A stretch of 64,000 nucleotides of DNA, taken from contig PJCV01000003.1 of NCBI GenBank assembly GCA_002837415.1, positions 248,001-312,000 on the forward strand, in the 5' to 3' direction. Source of the DNA: Actinomycetales bacterium SN12 (GTDB lineage: Bacteria > Actinomycetota > Actinomycetes > Actinomycetales > Microbacteriaceae). The notes under the pieces are model-generated. The model saw nothing but the letters and a program-made list of their open reading frames with translations. It ran no database searches and was not told where the DNA came from. Of this stretch, positions 36,713-45,228 are shown in pieces. Both the position numbers and the translations under genes were made by a program. Each line of letters opens with the position of its first letter. Position 1 is the first letter of the stretch.

Positions 36713-37704
36713 CCGGATCGCAGCGCTCGGTCGGCGCCGCCGTCGCGATCCTCGCGGCGGCGGCGCTGGCCGGCTGCGCGCCCGCTGCGGCCGCCCCGGC
36801 GCTGACCGGCGACGTCTTCGTGCACGACCCCGCCTACGTGCAGACCGACGAGGCCCACTTCGTGTACTCGACGGGCGACGGGCGGATCGCCGACGGCAAC
36901 ATCCAGGTCCGCCGCTCCGATGACGGCGTCGACTGGGAGTACGCGGGCGAGGTGTGGGACGCCAAGCCCGCGTGGCTCGATGACGCGGTGCCCGGGGTCG
37001 ACAACCTCTGGGCGCCCGAGCTCTACGAGCACGACGGCACCTGGTACCTCTACTACTCGGTCTCGACGTTCGGCAGCGGGGACTCGGTCATCGCGCTGGC
37101 GACGAACACCACCCTCGACCCTGCCGACGACGATTACGAGTGGGTGGACCGCGGCGAGGTGATCGCCTCGGAGGGCACAGACTTCAACGCGATCGACGCC
37201 GGCATCGTCGAAGACGCCGACGGCGCCCCCTGGATGTCGTTCGGATCGTTCTCGTCGGGCATCCGGATGGTCGAGCTCGAATGGCCGAGCGGCCTGCGCG
37301 CCGACGCCGCGGAACCGCTGCGGCTCGCCGATCGCGGTCTCGTCGAGAACGCGATCGAAGCGCCGTACGTCGTCGCCCGTGACGGGTGGTTCTATCTCTT
37401 CGCCTCCCGCGGCTTCTGCTGCAAGGGCGTGGACAGCACGTACGAGATCATCGTCGGGCGGTCGAAGGATGTCACGGGCCCGTACCTCGATGCCGACGGG
37501 GTCGGGCTGCTCGACGACGGCGGCACGGTCGTGCTCACGGGCGACGGCGCCGACCGGATCGGCCCCGGGGGACAGTCGGTCTTCGGCGACACGCTCGCGT
37601 TCCACTTCTACGACGGGGCAGCCGACGGCATCCCGACGCTCGACCTGCTGCCCCTGCGCTGGAAGGACGGCTGGCCGAGCGCCGAGTGGCGTCAGGCTCC
37701 CTGA
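36709..37704 (+). CDS. Secreted lipoprotein GH43 (arabinan endo-1,5-alpha-L-arabinosidase-like)
   Basis: The 331-residue product has a lipoprotein signal ending ALAGCAP (Cys near residue 23), then a single GH43 propeller. The catalytic base Asp is in VFVHDPAYV, the second Asp in FNAIDAGIVED, and the acid Glu in NAIEAPYVVARDG. GVDNLWAPELYEHDGTWYLYYSVS and FASRGFCCKG are characteristic of endo-arabinanases. It would act at the cell surface and feed oligosaccharides to the importer in the same operon. The GTG start overlaps the GH51 stop by four bases. It is the last gene before the convergent TetR gene. Confidence 0.85.
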   Translation: MTGSQRSVGAAVAILAAAALAGCAPAAAAPALTGDVFVHDPAYVQTDEAHFVYSTGDGRIADGNIQVRRSDDGVDWEYAGEVWDAKPAWLDDAVPGVDNLWAPELYEHDGTWYLYYSVSTFGSGDSVIALATNTTLDPADDDYEWVDRGEVIASEGTDFNAIDAGIVEDADGAPWMSFGSFSSGIRMVELEWPSGLRADAAEPLRLADRGLVENAIEAPYVVARDGWFYLFASRGFCCKGVDSTYEIIVGRSKDVTGPYLDADGVGLLDDGGTVVLTGDGADRIGPGGQSVFGDTLAFHFYDGAADGIPTLDLLPLRWKDGWPSAEWRQAP

Positions 37705-37719
37705 CTCCCGAGTGCCCGG

Positions 37720-38277
37720 TCAGGCGACGCGAACACCCTCGAGCTGAAGCATCACATGCCGGCGCCAGCCGCCGTGCCCTGACATGTTCGCCATCGCGCC
37801 GCGAGTGATGAGGATGAAGTCCTCGGCGCCGAAGTCGGCGCGCAGGTGGCCCGCGTCCACCGCGCGGCGGCAGATGCGCGTCATGATCGTGCGGAACGCC
37901 TTCTTCTCGTCCTCGATATCGGCCCAGGTGGGCTCGTCGGCGCTGAGGATCGAGAAACGGAACGCCGTGTCCGGCTCGACCGACTCCAGGTAGCCGTAGA
38001 GCAGGGTCTCGAACGCCGTCCAGGCATCGTCCTGCTTCTCCGCCTCGCTCGCCAGATGCGTCATCGCCTCGAAACGGCGCCCGATGATCGCCGCGCGCAG
38101 CGCCTGCTTGTCCGCGAAGTGCCGGTACAGCGTCCCGACGCCCACCCCCGCCCGTGTCGCGATCTGGTCCATCTGCACGCTCTCGCCGTCCTGGGCGAAC
38201 AGCTCGGCGGCGGCGTCGAGCACCGCGTCGCGGTTGCGCCGGGCATCCGCGCGCAGTGGGCGTTCAGCAGCGGCCAT
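37720..38277 (-). CDS. TetR family transcriptional regulator
   Basis: The 185-residue product has an N-terminal TetR helix-turn-helix: RRNRDAVLDAAAELF, then IATRAGVGVGTLYRHFADK. A helical ligand domain follows. It is divergent from an NmrA-like oxidoreductase gene. Their shared 78-bp promoter region contains a near-perfect palindrome and a strong promoter for the oxidoreductase, so this regulator most likely represses that gene. It is convergent with the arabinanase operon, 15 bp away, and unlikely to regulate it. Confidence 0.87.
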   Translation of the reverse strand: MAAAERPLRADARRNRDAVLDAAAELFAQDGESVQMDQIATRAGVGVGTLYRHFADKQALRAAIIGRRFEAMTHLASEAEKQDDAWTAFETLLYGYLESVEPDTAFRFSILSADEPTWADIEDEKKAFRTIMTRICRRAVDAGHLRADFGAEDFILITRGAMANMSGHGGWRRHVMLQLEGVRVA

Positions 38278-38290
38278 GTCCTCACTGTAG

Positions 38291-38339
38291 TTGACCGATG
38301 GCTAGCCGCTGCGTATATTCGGAACCGGAATTCAGGTTC
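38291..38339 (+). promoter_or_regulatory. Promoter and TetR operator for the NmrA-like gene
   Basis: TTGACC (38291-38296) and TATATT (38314-38319) are separated by 17 bp. Immediately downstream, GAACCGGAATTCAGGTTC (38322-38339) is an 18-bp palindrome with a single mismatched pair, placed to block transcription when the divergent TetR protein binds. Confidence 0.8.
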
Positions 38340-38355
38340 AGGTTATGGAGGAGAA

Positions 38356-39249
38356 ATGATCGTCGTCACCACACCCACGGGCCAGATCGGCCGCAGTATC
38401 GTCGACCGGCTGCTCGAGGAGGGCAGCGCGGTCCGCGTGATCGTCCGCGACGCGGCGCACCTCGACGAGAGGGTCCGCGAGCAGGCGGACGTCGTCGAGG
38501 GATCGCACGCGGATCCGGCAGTGCTCGACCGCGCCCTCGCCGACACGGAGGCGCTGTTCTGGCTCGTTCCGCCGAACCCGGCGGCGCCCAGCGCGGAGAA
38601 GCACTACCTCGAGTTCGCGCAGGCGGGCGCCTCAGCGATCCGCCGTCGCGGTGTCGGCCACGTCGTCGCGGTGACCAGCGCCGGGCACGGATGGCCGAAG
38701 CCGGCCGGCCTGCTGTCGGCGGCCTTCGCCATGGACGCCGAGCTCAGGGCATCCGGTGCCGCCTACCGCGCCGTCTCGCTGCCGTTCTACATGGAGAACC
38801 TCGCAGGCCAGGCGGATGCGATCGCCCGGACGGGCACGCTGTCGCTGACCTTCGCCGCTGACCGGCCGCTGGCGATGATCGCGACACGCGACATCGCGGC
38901 GCACGCGGCGGGTCTGCTGATCGACCGGTCGTGGACCGGCCAGCAGGACGTGCCGGTGTTCAGTCCCGACCGTCTCAGTCCCATCGAGATCGCTCGCGTC
39001 ATCGGCGAAGAGCTCGGTCATGCGGTCGCGTACCGCCGCATCGCCATGGAGGACTTCGCGGCGATGCTGCGCGGTCGCGGCGCGAGCGAACAGGCCGTGC
39101 GCGACACCGTCGAGATGTTCGCCTCTCAGAATGAGGGCATCTACGACGCCGACTGGGCAGAGGCGGCCACCGCGCCCACGGACTTCCGCACCTGGTGCCG
39201 CGAGGTGCTCGTCCCGGATGTGGAGCGGGCGCTGTCGCGGGCGGTCTGA
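38356..39249 (+). CDS. NmrA-like NAD(P)-binding oxidoreductase
   Basis: The 297-residue atypical SDR begins MIVVTTPTGQIGRSIVDRLLEEG. Its dinucleotide-binding loop TPTGQIG resembles NmrA-like redox sensors and NAD(P)H:quinone oxidoreductase 2-type proteins. There is no classical Tyr-x-x-x-Lys pair. The C-terminal half (VFSPDRLSPIEIARVIGEELGHAVAYRRI) is typical of this group. GGAGGAGAA precedes the ATG. The divergent TetR gene and its operator suggest induction by a small electrophile or quinone, although that ligand is inferred only from the family. Confidence 0.8.
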   Translation: MIVVTTPTGQIGRSIVDRLLEEGSAVRVIVRDAAHLDERVREQADVVEGSHADPAVLDRALADTEALFWLVPPNPAAPSAEKHYLEFAQAGASAIRRRGVGHVVAVTSAGHGWPKPAGLLSAAFAMDAELRASGAAYRAVSLPFYMENLAGQADAIARTGTLSLTFAADRPLAMIATRDIAAHAAGLLIDRSWTGQQDVPVFSPDRLSPIEIARVIGEELGHAVAYRRIAMEDFAAMLRGRGASEQAVRDTVEMFASQNEGIYDADWAEAATAPTDFRTWCREVLVPDVERALSRAV

Positions 39250-39275
39250 CCGTCGGCGCCCGCGCGGCCTGCGCA

Positions 39276-40799
39276 TCAGCCCAGCTCGATCACCGACCAC
39301 GAGAGCGGCGGCAGTGTGGCGCGCACGGCGCCGTCGACGACCTCGGCGGCCGTCAGCGGCACCATGTGCACCGTGTCGGGCGCGGACTCGAGGTTGGCCG
39401 TGTGGCGGTCGCCGCCCTCCGGAATCGTCAGCGTCTCGGCGTTCGCGATCCGCAGGTCGCCGAAACCGCGCAGGTCGACGGTGAGGTCGTTCGCCGAGTC
39501 GAGCGAGCGGTTCGCCACGAACAGCACCACCCGGCCGGTCTCCTCGTCGAACGTCGCCGCGGCGTCGATCGAGTCGACGTCACCGTACCGCTTCGTCGAG
39601 ATCTGCGACGCCGTGACGGCCAGGAGCAGGATGCGGCCGCGCGCAAGCCGGGCCATCCGCTCGAACGGCCAGAAGCTGGTCTGCCGCCAGGCGGATCCGC
39701 CCTGCTCCGAGCGGATCGGCGCGATCACGTTGACCAGCTGCGCCTGGTTGGCGATGCGCACCCGGTCGCCGTGGCGCAGCAGGCTGTTGAGGAAGGTGCC
39801 CACGACGACGGCATCCGTCACCGAGTAGGTGTCCTCGATCAGCCGCGGATGCTCACGCCACGTCTTCGAGACCTGGTGCGGCTGGTCATCGGTGTCGAGG
39901 CCCGACTGATACCAGACGTTCCACTCGTCGAACGAGATGTCCACCTGTCTTGTGTGCTTGCCGGCGGCCTTCACGGCGTCGACCGTCGCGATGACGCCCT
40001 CGATGAAGGCATCCATCTCGACGGCCTCGGCGACGAACGATTCGGCGTCGCCGTCGTGCTCCTGGTAGTACGCGTGCATCGAGATGTAGTCGACCTCGTC
40101 GTACGCGTGCGTGAGAACGGTGTGCTCCCACGAGCCGAAGGTGGGCATGCCGCGGTTCGACGACCCGACCGCGACGAGCTCGATCGAGTCGTCGACGAGC
40201 TTCATCGCCTTCGCCGTCTCCTGCGCGAGCCGACCGTACTCGGCAGCGGTCTTGTGACCGATCTGCCACGGCCCGTCGAGCTCGTTGCCCAGGCACCACA
40301 GCTTGATGTCGAACGGGTCGGCCGCGCCGTTGCGACGGCGCAGATCCGACCAGTACGTGCCGCCCGGGTGATTGGCGTACTCGACCAGCGCACGGGCCTC
40401 CTCCACACCGCGCGTGCCGAGGTTGATCGCCTGCATGATCTCGACGTCGGCCTCGCGGGACCAGTCCACGAACTCGTGCAGGCCGAACGCGTTGGTCTCG
40501 ATGGTGTGCCACGCGCCGTCGATGCGCACCGGGCGGTCCTCGACCGGCCCGACGCCGTCCTCCCATCGGTACCCGGAGACGAAGTTGCCGCCGGGGTAGC
40601 GCACGACGGTCGGTCCCATCTCTCGCACGAGCTCGAGCACGTCGCGCCGGAAGCCGCGCTCGTCGGCCTGCGGATGCCCGGGTTCGTAGATGCCGGTGTA
40701 CACGCATCGACCCATGTGCTCGACGAAAGAGCCGAACAGACGTCGGGGCACGTCGGCGATCGTGAAGTCGCGGTCGATGGTGATGCGGGCCGAGGTCAT
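39276..40799 (-). CDS. abfA: Alpha-L-arabinofuranosidase, GH51 (second copy)
   Basis: The 507-residue product starts TSARITIDRDFTIADVPRRLFGSFVEHMGRCVYTGIYEP. It carries the acid/base Glu in WCLGNELDGPWQ and the nucleophile Glu in ISFDEWNVWY. It parallels the GH51 at 35213-36712 closely but is clearly divergent, so it is a paralogue rather than a recent duplicate. It is the last gene of a LacI-controlled importer operon. It has its own ribosome site AAGGAGA and a 22-bp gap after the permease. No signal peptide is present, so it acts on imported oligosaccharides, perhaps from arabinoxylan. Confidence 0.93.
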   Translation of the reverse strand: MTSARITIDRDFTIADVPRRLFGSFVEHMGRCVYTGIYEPGHPQADERGFRRDVLELVREMGPTVVRYPGGNFVSGYRWEDGVGPVEDRPVRIDGAWHTIETNAFGLHEFVDWSREADVEIMQAINLGTRGVEEARALVEYANHPGGTYWSDLRRRNGAADPFDIKLWCLGNELDGPWQIGHKTAAEYGRLAQETAKAMKLVDDSIELVAVGSSNRGMPTFGSWEHTVLTHAYDEVDYISMHAYYQEHDGDAESFVAEAVEMDAFIEGVIATVDAVKAAGKHTRQVDISFDEWNVWYQSGLDTDDQPHQVSKTWREHPRLIEDTYSVTDAVVVGTFLNSLLRHGDRVRIANQAQLVNVIAPIRSEQGGSAWRQTSFWPFERMARLARGRILLLAVTASQISTKRYGDVDSIDAAATFDEETGRVVLFVANRSLDSANDLTVDLRGFGDLRIANAETLTIPEGGDRHTANLESAPDTVHMVPLTAAEVVDGAVRATLPPLSWSVIELG

Positions 40800-40821
40800 G
40801 GTTCTCCTTTTTGCGAGGGGA

Positions 40822-41736
40822 TCACTGACCGCCGAAGCCGCTGGTCGCGACTCCCTTGACGATCTGCTTCTGGAAGATGATGAACACGATGATGAGCGGC
40901 AGAGCGGCGAGCACCGCCTGGGCCATGACCTGCGCGTACTGCACGCCGTACGCGCTGATGACCGTCTGCAGTCCGACCGGCAAGGTCATCAGCGTCGTGT
41001 CGTTGATCACGAGGAACGGCCAGAGGAAGTTGTTCCAGGCCGCGATGAAGACGAAGATCGCGACGGATGCCAGGATCGGGCGCGACAGCGGCAGCACGAT
41101 CGACCAGAAGATGCGCAGTCGACCTGCGCCGTCGACGCGGGCCGCGTCCTCCAGCTCGATCGGGATGGCATCGAAGAACTTCTTGAGGATGAACACCATC
41201 GCCGGCGCCACCACCTGGGGCAGGATCAGACCCCAGTGCGTGTCGATCATGTCGAAGGCGAGCATCTCGTAGAACAGCGGGATGATCAGAACCTGCGGGG
41301 GCACCACGATCGACGCGATGATCAGCGCGAACAGCCACCGGCGCCCGGTGAAGTCGAGGCGCGAGAAGGCGTAGGCCGCGAGCGACGAGATGGCCAGGGT
41401 GATGACGGTCACGGCCAGTGACGTCCACAGGCTGTTCAGGGCCCACAGGTACACGTTGCCCTGGGCCAGGATGGCCGCGAAGGCCTCTGTGGTGGGGCCG
41501 GAGGCGCCGATCCAGGAAGGGTCTCCGGAGGCGGCATCCGTCTCGGTCTTGAAGGCGGTCGCCAGCGCCCACAGGAACGGCAGCAGCCAGCCGATCGCGA
41601 GCAGCGCGAGGATGACGAAGGCGACGACGCGCAGCAGCGCGAACGGCTTCTGCCCGGGTACGCGCGCCCGATGCACACGCCGCGCACGCTGCTCGCGGGG
41701 CACCGTGACGGTCTCGGTGTGCGAGATGGTGGCCAT
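40822..41736 (-). CDS. CUT1 sugar ABC transporter permease (MalG-like), second system
   Basis: The 304-residue product has six predicted helices, with the EAA loop IELEDAARVDGAGRLRIFWSIVLPLSRP before the last helices. Its cytoplasmic N-terminus is rich in Arg (about 1-35). The ATG overlaps the stop of the upstream permease by one base (TGATG). It belongs to the operon binding protein, permease, permease, GH51. As with the first CUT1 system, no ATPase is encoded here. Confidence 0.9.
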   Translation of the reverse strand: MATISHTETVTVPREQRARRVHRARVPGQKPFALLRVVAFVILALLAIGWLLPFLWALATAFKTETDAASGDPSWIGASGPTTEAFAAILAQGNVYLWALNSLWTSLAVTVITLAISSLAAYAFSRLDFTGRRWLFALIIASIVVPPQVLIIPLFYEMLAFDMIDTHWGLILPQVVAPAMVFILKKFFDAIPIELEDAARVDGAGRLRIFWSIVLPLSRPILASVAIFVFIAAWNNFLWPFLVINDTTLMTLPVGLQTVISAYGVQYAQVMAQAVLAALPLIIVFIIFQKQIVKGVATSGFGGQ

Positions 41737-42677
41737 CACAGCTCCTTCTTCCGGCGGACGATGAGCGCCTGGGCGACCCCGACGATGATGATGAGGGCGA
41801 AGAACACGTACGAGATCGCGGCGGAGTAGCCGAATCGGTAGCTGACGAAGCCGGCCTCGTAGACGTACTGCACGATCGAGCGGGTGGTGTCGCTCGCGAC
41901 CCCTCCGAGCATCTGGTACGCCTGGTCGAAGAGCTTCAGCGAGGCCAGCACCTGCAGGATCAGGATGAGCACGGTGGCCGGACCCAGCTGGGGGAGGGTG
42001 ATCGACCAGAACTGCCGCCACGCGTTCGCTCCGTCGAGCGAGGCGGCCTCGTACTGCTGCGGCGGGATGTTCTGCATGGCGGCGAGGTAGAGCAGGAAGT
42101 TGAACCCGACCGTCCACCAGACCGTCGCGATCACGATCGACAGCATGTTCGTGTCGGGGTTCTGCAGCCAGGCGATCGGCTCGAGGCCGAGCGCCTTGAG
42201 GATGTTGTTCGCGGCGCCGATCTGCGGGTTGAAGATCCACACCCAGATCTGCGAGATGACGGTGGATGCCAGCAGGTACGGCATGAAGAACGACAGCCGC
42301 CACAGCCACTGGCCGGGAAGGCCGCGGTCGACGAGAGCGGCCATGACCAGCGCGAGCGCGACCAGCGGCACAGTCGAGAGCACGGTGAACCACAGCGTGT
42401 TCCACAGCGACTGCCACATCACCGGGTCGCCGAGCGCTTCGGCGTAGTTGGCGAAGCCGACGAGCCCGCCGCCGGCGCCGGTGAGCGACTGGTCGGTGAA
42501 GCTCAGGTAGATGCCGTGCACGATCGGCCAGATGAGGAAGAGGGCGAACGCGATGAGGAACGGCGTGAGGAACGCCCAGCTGACCAGCTGCTCTCGCCGC
42601 TGGATGCCGGCGGGGCGGAACCGCGTGTCGGACTTGCGGCCGGTGACGACCGTGCGGGTGCTCGCTGTGGTCGTCAT
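41736..42677 (-). CDS. CUT1 sugar ABC transporter permease (MalF-like), second system
   Basis: The 313-residue permease has six helices and the EAA loop YEAASLDGANAWRQFWSITLPQLGP. The first helix begins near residue 32 (LVSWAFLTPFLIAFALFLIWPIVHG). It overlaps the binding-protein gene by four bases and the second permease by one. The three are therefore translated as a unit. It is likely to carry arabinose- or xylose-containing oligosaccharides, judged from the GH51 enzyme in the same operon. Confidence 0.9.
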   Translation of the reverse strand: MTTTASTRTVVTGRKSDTRFRPAGIQRREQLVSWAFLTPFLIAFALFLIWPIVHGIYLSFTDQSLTGAGGGLVGFANYAEALGDPVMWQSLWNTLWFTVLSTVPLVALALVMAALVDRGLPGQWLWRLSFFMPYLLASTVISQIWVWIFNPQIGAANNILKALGLEPIAWLQNPDTNMLSIVIATVWWTVGFNFLLYLAAMQNIPPQQYEAASLDGANAWRQFWSITLPQLGPATVLILILQVLASLKLFDQAYQMLGGVASDTTRSIVQYVYEAGFVSYRFGYSAAISYVFFALIIIVGVAQALIVRRKKEL

Positions 42678-44011
42678 GACTTCGACGTCCCTTCGGGATC
42701 GGCGGGGTTGGGCTGAGCGAGCAGCGTGTTCACGCGACGCTCGAACCGGTCGATCGCCGCAGCGGGATCATCGCCGCTGAGCAGCACTCCCTGCACGGCC
42801 GCGCCGAATTCGCCCTGGAAGTTCGAGCCGGAGCCGGTGAACCAGGCCGTCGGGTCGTAGACGACGTGCTCGGCCGCTGCGGCGTAGTGCGCCTGCGGGA
42901 TCAGATCCGCGTACTCGGGCGACGATGTCACGGGCAGGTAGGCGGGGATGTGACCGGCCTCGGCCCAGCCGAACGATCCCTTGAGCATGTCGGCGACGAA
43001 CTGATAGGTGAGGTCGCGCCGGTGCTCGTCGGCGCGGGCCTGGTGCGGCAGCACGAAGGAGTGCGAGTCGGCGTACACGGCGGGCGTGCCGTACAGGGTG
43101 GGGATCATCGTGGCGTCGAACGGGATGCCCGCGCTGAGCATCGTCCGCAGCTCCCAGACGCCGGTCATCAGCATCCCGCTCTTCCCGGTGGCGAACTCCG
43201 CGATCGCGCTGCCGTAGTCGTTCTGGGCTGCGGCGATCTCGCCGTCAAGAAGCGACTGCATGTATGCGAGGGTCTCGACCGCGGCATCCTTGTCGATCCC
43301 CATCCTGCCTCCGGCCGGAAGCTCGATCTCAAGTCCGTGCTGGGCGTACAGGCCGTAGAACAGACGCCACATCTGCGCGCCGTCACCCAGGTACCCGTAC
43401 GACAGGGCGTGCCCTTCGGCGATTCCCGCCACGGCACGGAGCTGGTCCAGGAACTCCTCGGGCGACGAGGTCGGCATCAGAGCCCCGTCGGAGTCGAGCT
43501 GCCCGGCCGCGTCGCAGACGTCGGTGTTGTACATCAGCACGAAGGGGTGGGCGTCGAGCGCGACGCTGAACAGCCGGTCGCCCGCGAAGCCCTTCTGCCA
43601 GATCGGGCCGGGGAAGGTGCTCTCGTCGACACCGAGCTCGGCGAGCCGGTCGACGTCCCAGCTGTCGAGCAGGCCGCCAGGCGCCCAGCCCGGCACGCGC
43701 GTCGCATGCATGATGGCGACGTCGGGTGCTCGCCCGCCGGCACCGGCCATCGCGAGCTTCGTGTAGTACGGCGTGCCCCAGGCGAGCACGGTCGGTCGGA
43801 TGCGGTACGCGTCCTGCGCGTGGTTGACCTTGTCGAGCAGCGCCGACATGGTCACGCCGTCGCCGCCGGAGAGCAGGTGCCAGAACTGCAGGGTCTGCGT
43901 GCCGGAGCCGCTGACCGCACCGGGTGCGCATCCGGCGAGCAGGGCGGTGCCGGCGGCCGCGGATGCGGCGGCGAGGAACTGCCTTCGGGAAAGATCGAGC
44001 GGAGGTGTCAT
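42674..44011 (-). CDS. CUT1 sugar ABC transporter substrate-binding lipoprotein with Tat-type signal
   Basis: The 445-residue product begins TPPLDLSRRQFLAAASAAAGTALLAGC. This combines a twin-arginine motif (SRRQFL) with a lipobox (LAGC, Cys near residue 28), so it may be exported folded and lipidated. The rest is a sugar-binding fold with LQFWHLLSGGDGVTMSALL at the start. The ATG at 44011 was chosen over the adjacent GTG because GAAGGAG then has better spacing. A TTACATCGTGGTAA operator lies 40 bp upstream, pointing to control by the LacI protein encoded just before it. Confidence 0.87.
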   Translation of the reverse strand: MTPPLDLSRRQFLAAASAAAGTALLAGCAPGAVSGSGTQTLQFWHLLSGGDGVTMSALLDKVNHAQDAYRIRPTVLAWGTPYYTKLAMAGAGGRAPDVAIMHATRVPGWAPGGLLDSWDVDRLAELGVDESTFPGPIWQKGFAGDRLFSVALDAHPFVLMYNTDVCDAAGQLDSDGALMPTSSPEEFLDQLRAVAGIAEGHALSYGYLGDGAQMWRLFYGLYAQHGLEIELPAGGRMGIDKDAAVETLAYMQSLLDGEIAAAQNDYGSAIAEFATGKSGMLMTGVWELRTMLSAGIPFDATMIPTLYGTPAVYADSHSFVLPHQARADEHRRDLTYQFVADMLKGSFGWAEAGHIPAYLPVTSSPEYADLIPQAHYAAAAEHVVYDPTAWFTGSGSNFQGEFGAAVQGVLLSGDDPAAAIDRFERRVNTLLAQPNPADPEGTSKS

Positions 44012-44050
44012 CACTGCTCCTTCGTCACCTCGTTGTGAACGCGTCCATCA

Positions 44051-44064
44051 TTACATCGTGGTAA
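44051..44064. promoter_or_regulatory. LacI-family operator before the second importer operon
   Basis: TTACATCGTGGTAA matches the perfect palindrome at 45194-45207 at 12 of 14 positions. It lies between the LacI gene and the binding-protein gene that follow each other on the minus strand. Confidence 0.75.
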
Positions 44065-44103
44065 TCAGGACGCAAGAGGGTGTTCGGAACCCGTTCGGCC
44101 GGG

Positions 44104-45150
44104 TCAGGCCCGGTGCCCCGCAGGGCTGGCCGACGTGCTCGCCCGCGCGCGGATCGCGTGCGGCAGCGTCATGCTGCGCGGCGGCATGGCGCGGTCGTCC
44201 ATGCGCGCGGTCAGCAGCGTCAGGGCCGCTTCGGCCAGGGCATTCCGATCGAAGGCGACGGTGGTGAGTGCGGGCGCGGTGAACGCCGACAGCTCGACAT
44301 CGTCGAAGCCGGTCAGCAGCACGTCGTCGGGAACCCGGATGCCGTGCGTGTCGAGCGCGTGCAGCGCCCCGAGAGCGAGCGAGTCGGTGAACGCGATCAC
44401 CGCGTCGAACGCGATTCGGCGGTTCAGTAGCTCCTGCATCGCCGCCGCGCCGGACGCCATCGACCAGGGCAGCCGGTTCAGTTCGAGGGACGGATCGTGC
44501 GGGATGCCCGCTTCGCGCAGCGCATCGCGCACGCCCTCCAGTCGCTGACGGCTGGTGGCGGTCGCGTGCCGCGGATCGTCGTCGCCGCCGATGACGGCGA
44601 CGCGGCGGGCGCCCTTCGCCAGCACATGGCGGGTCATGTCGGCTGCGGCGCGCCTGCTGTCGATGCGGACGTGGTCTGCGCGGTGCTGCTCGACCTCGCC
44701 GATGACCACCAGCGGCGGAAGCTGATCGGCATGGCGGAGGATGCTGTCCTCCAGGCGCACGGGATTGAGGATCAGTCCGTCGACCAGGCGGGTGCGTGCG
44801 CGGGCGAGCAGCTCGCCCTCGCGCTCGGGCTCCAGCGCGGTCTCCTCGATCTGCACGGCGAGACCTCGCTGGTGGGCGGCCTGCACGATGCTGTGCACGA
44901 GCTCCGCGGAGTACGCGGTCGCGAGATCGGGCAGGGCCACCGCGATGGTTCCCGACCTGCCGGTGCGCATGCCCCGTGCGCTGAGATTGGGCACGAAGTC
45001 GAGCTGCCGCATCGCCTGCTCGACCTTCTCCCGCGTCTCGCCGCTCACGGCGAACGAGCCGGTGACCACGTTCGACACGGTCTTCGCTGATACGCCGGCG
45101 AGAGCTGCGACGTCCTTCATGGTCGCTCGGCGCGCGGGTGGCGGAGTCAT
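44104..45150 (-). CDS. LacI family transcriptional regulator of the second importer operon and alditol oxidase
   Basis: The 348-residue product has a LacI helix-turn-helix starting MKDVAALAGVSAKTVSNVVTGSFAVS (an alternative start is at 45120). The recognition helix KTVSNVVT is close to that of the 28773 regulator. The effector domain includes RVPDDVLLTGFDDVELS. TTACATCGATGTAA stands 44 bp upstream of its start, in the region shared with the divergent oxidase gene. A related site is found before the importer operon downstream. It probably controls itself, the importer with GH51, and the oxidase. Confidence 0.87.
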   Translation of the reverse strand: MTPPPARRATMKDVAALAGVSAKTVSNVVTGSFAVSGETREKVEQAMRQLDFVPNLSARGMRTGRSGTIAVALPDLATAYSAELVHSIVQAAHQRGLAVQIEETALEPEREGELLARARTRLVDGLILNPVRLEDSILRHADQLPPLVVIGEVEQHRADHVRIDSRRAAADMTRHVLAKGARRVAVIGGDDDPRHATATSRQRLEGVRDALREAGIPHDPSLELNRLPWSMASGAAAMQELLNRRIAFDAVIAFTDSLALGALHALDTHGIRVPDDVLLTGFDDVELSAFTAPALTTVAFDRNALAEAALTLLTARMDDRAMPPRSMTLPHAIRARASTSASPAGHRA

Positions 45151-45193
45151 CCGGTCAGTGTAATGGCGACGGGATGCGCGACCGGGGGCGGGC

Positions 45194-45207
45194 TTACATC
45201 GATGTAA
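45194..45207. promoter_or_regulatory. LacI-family operator between divergent regulator and alditol oxidase genes
   Basis: TTACATCGATGTAA is a perfect 14-bp palindrome. It stands 44 bp from the LacI start and 22 bp from the oxidase ATG, so one protein dimer there could control both directions. Confidence 0.82.
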
Positions 45208-45228
45208 CGACCGTGCGATCATGGCGTG

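Noticed and set aside
36709..37704. GH43 lipoprotein and the 33211 GH43 as a recent duplication
   Set aside because: They share only family motifs; length, signal peptide and C-terminal parts differ.
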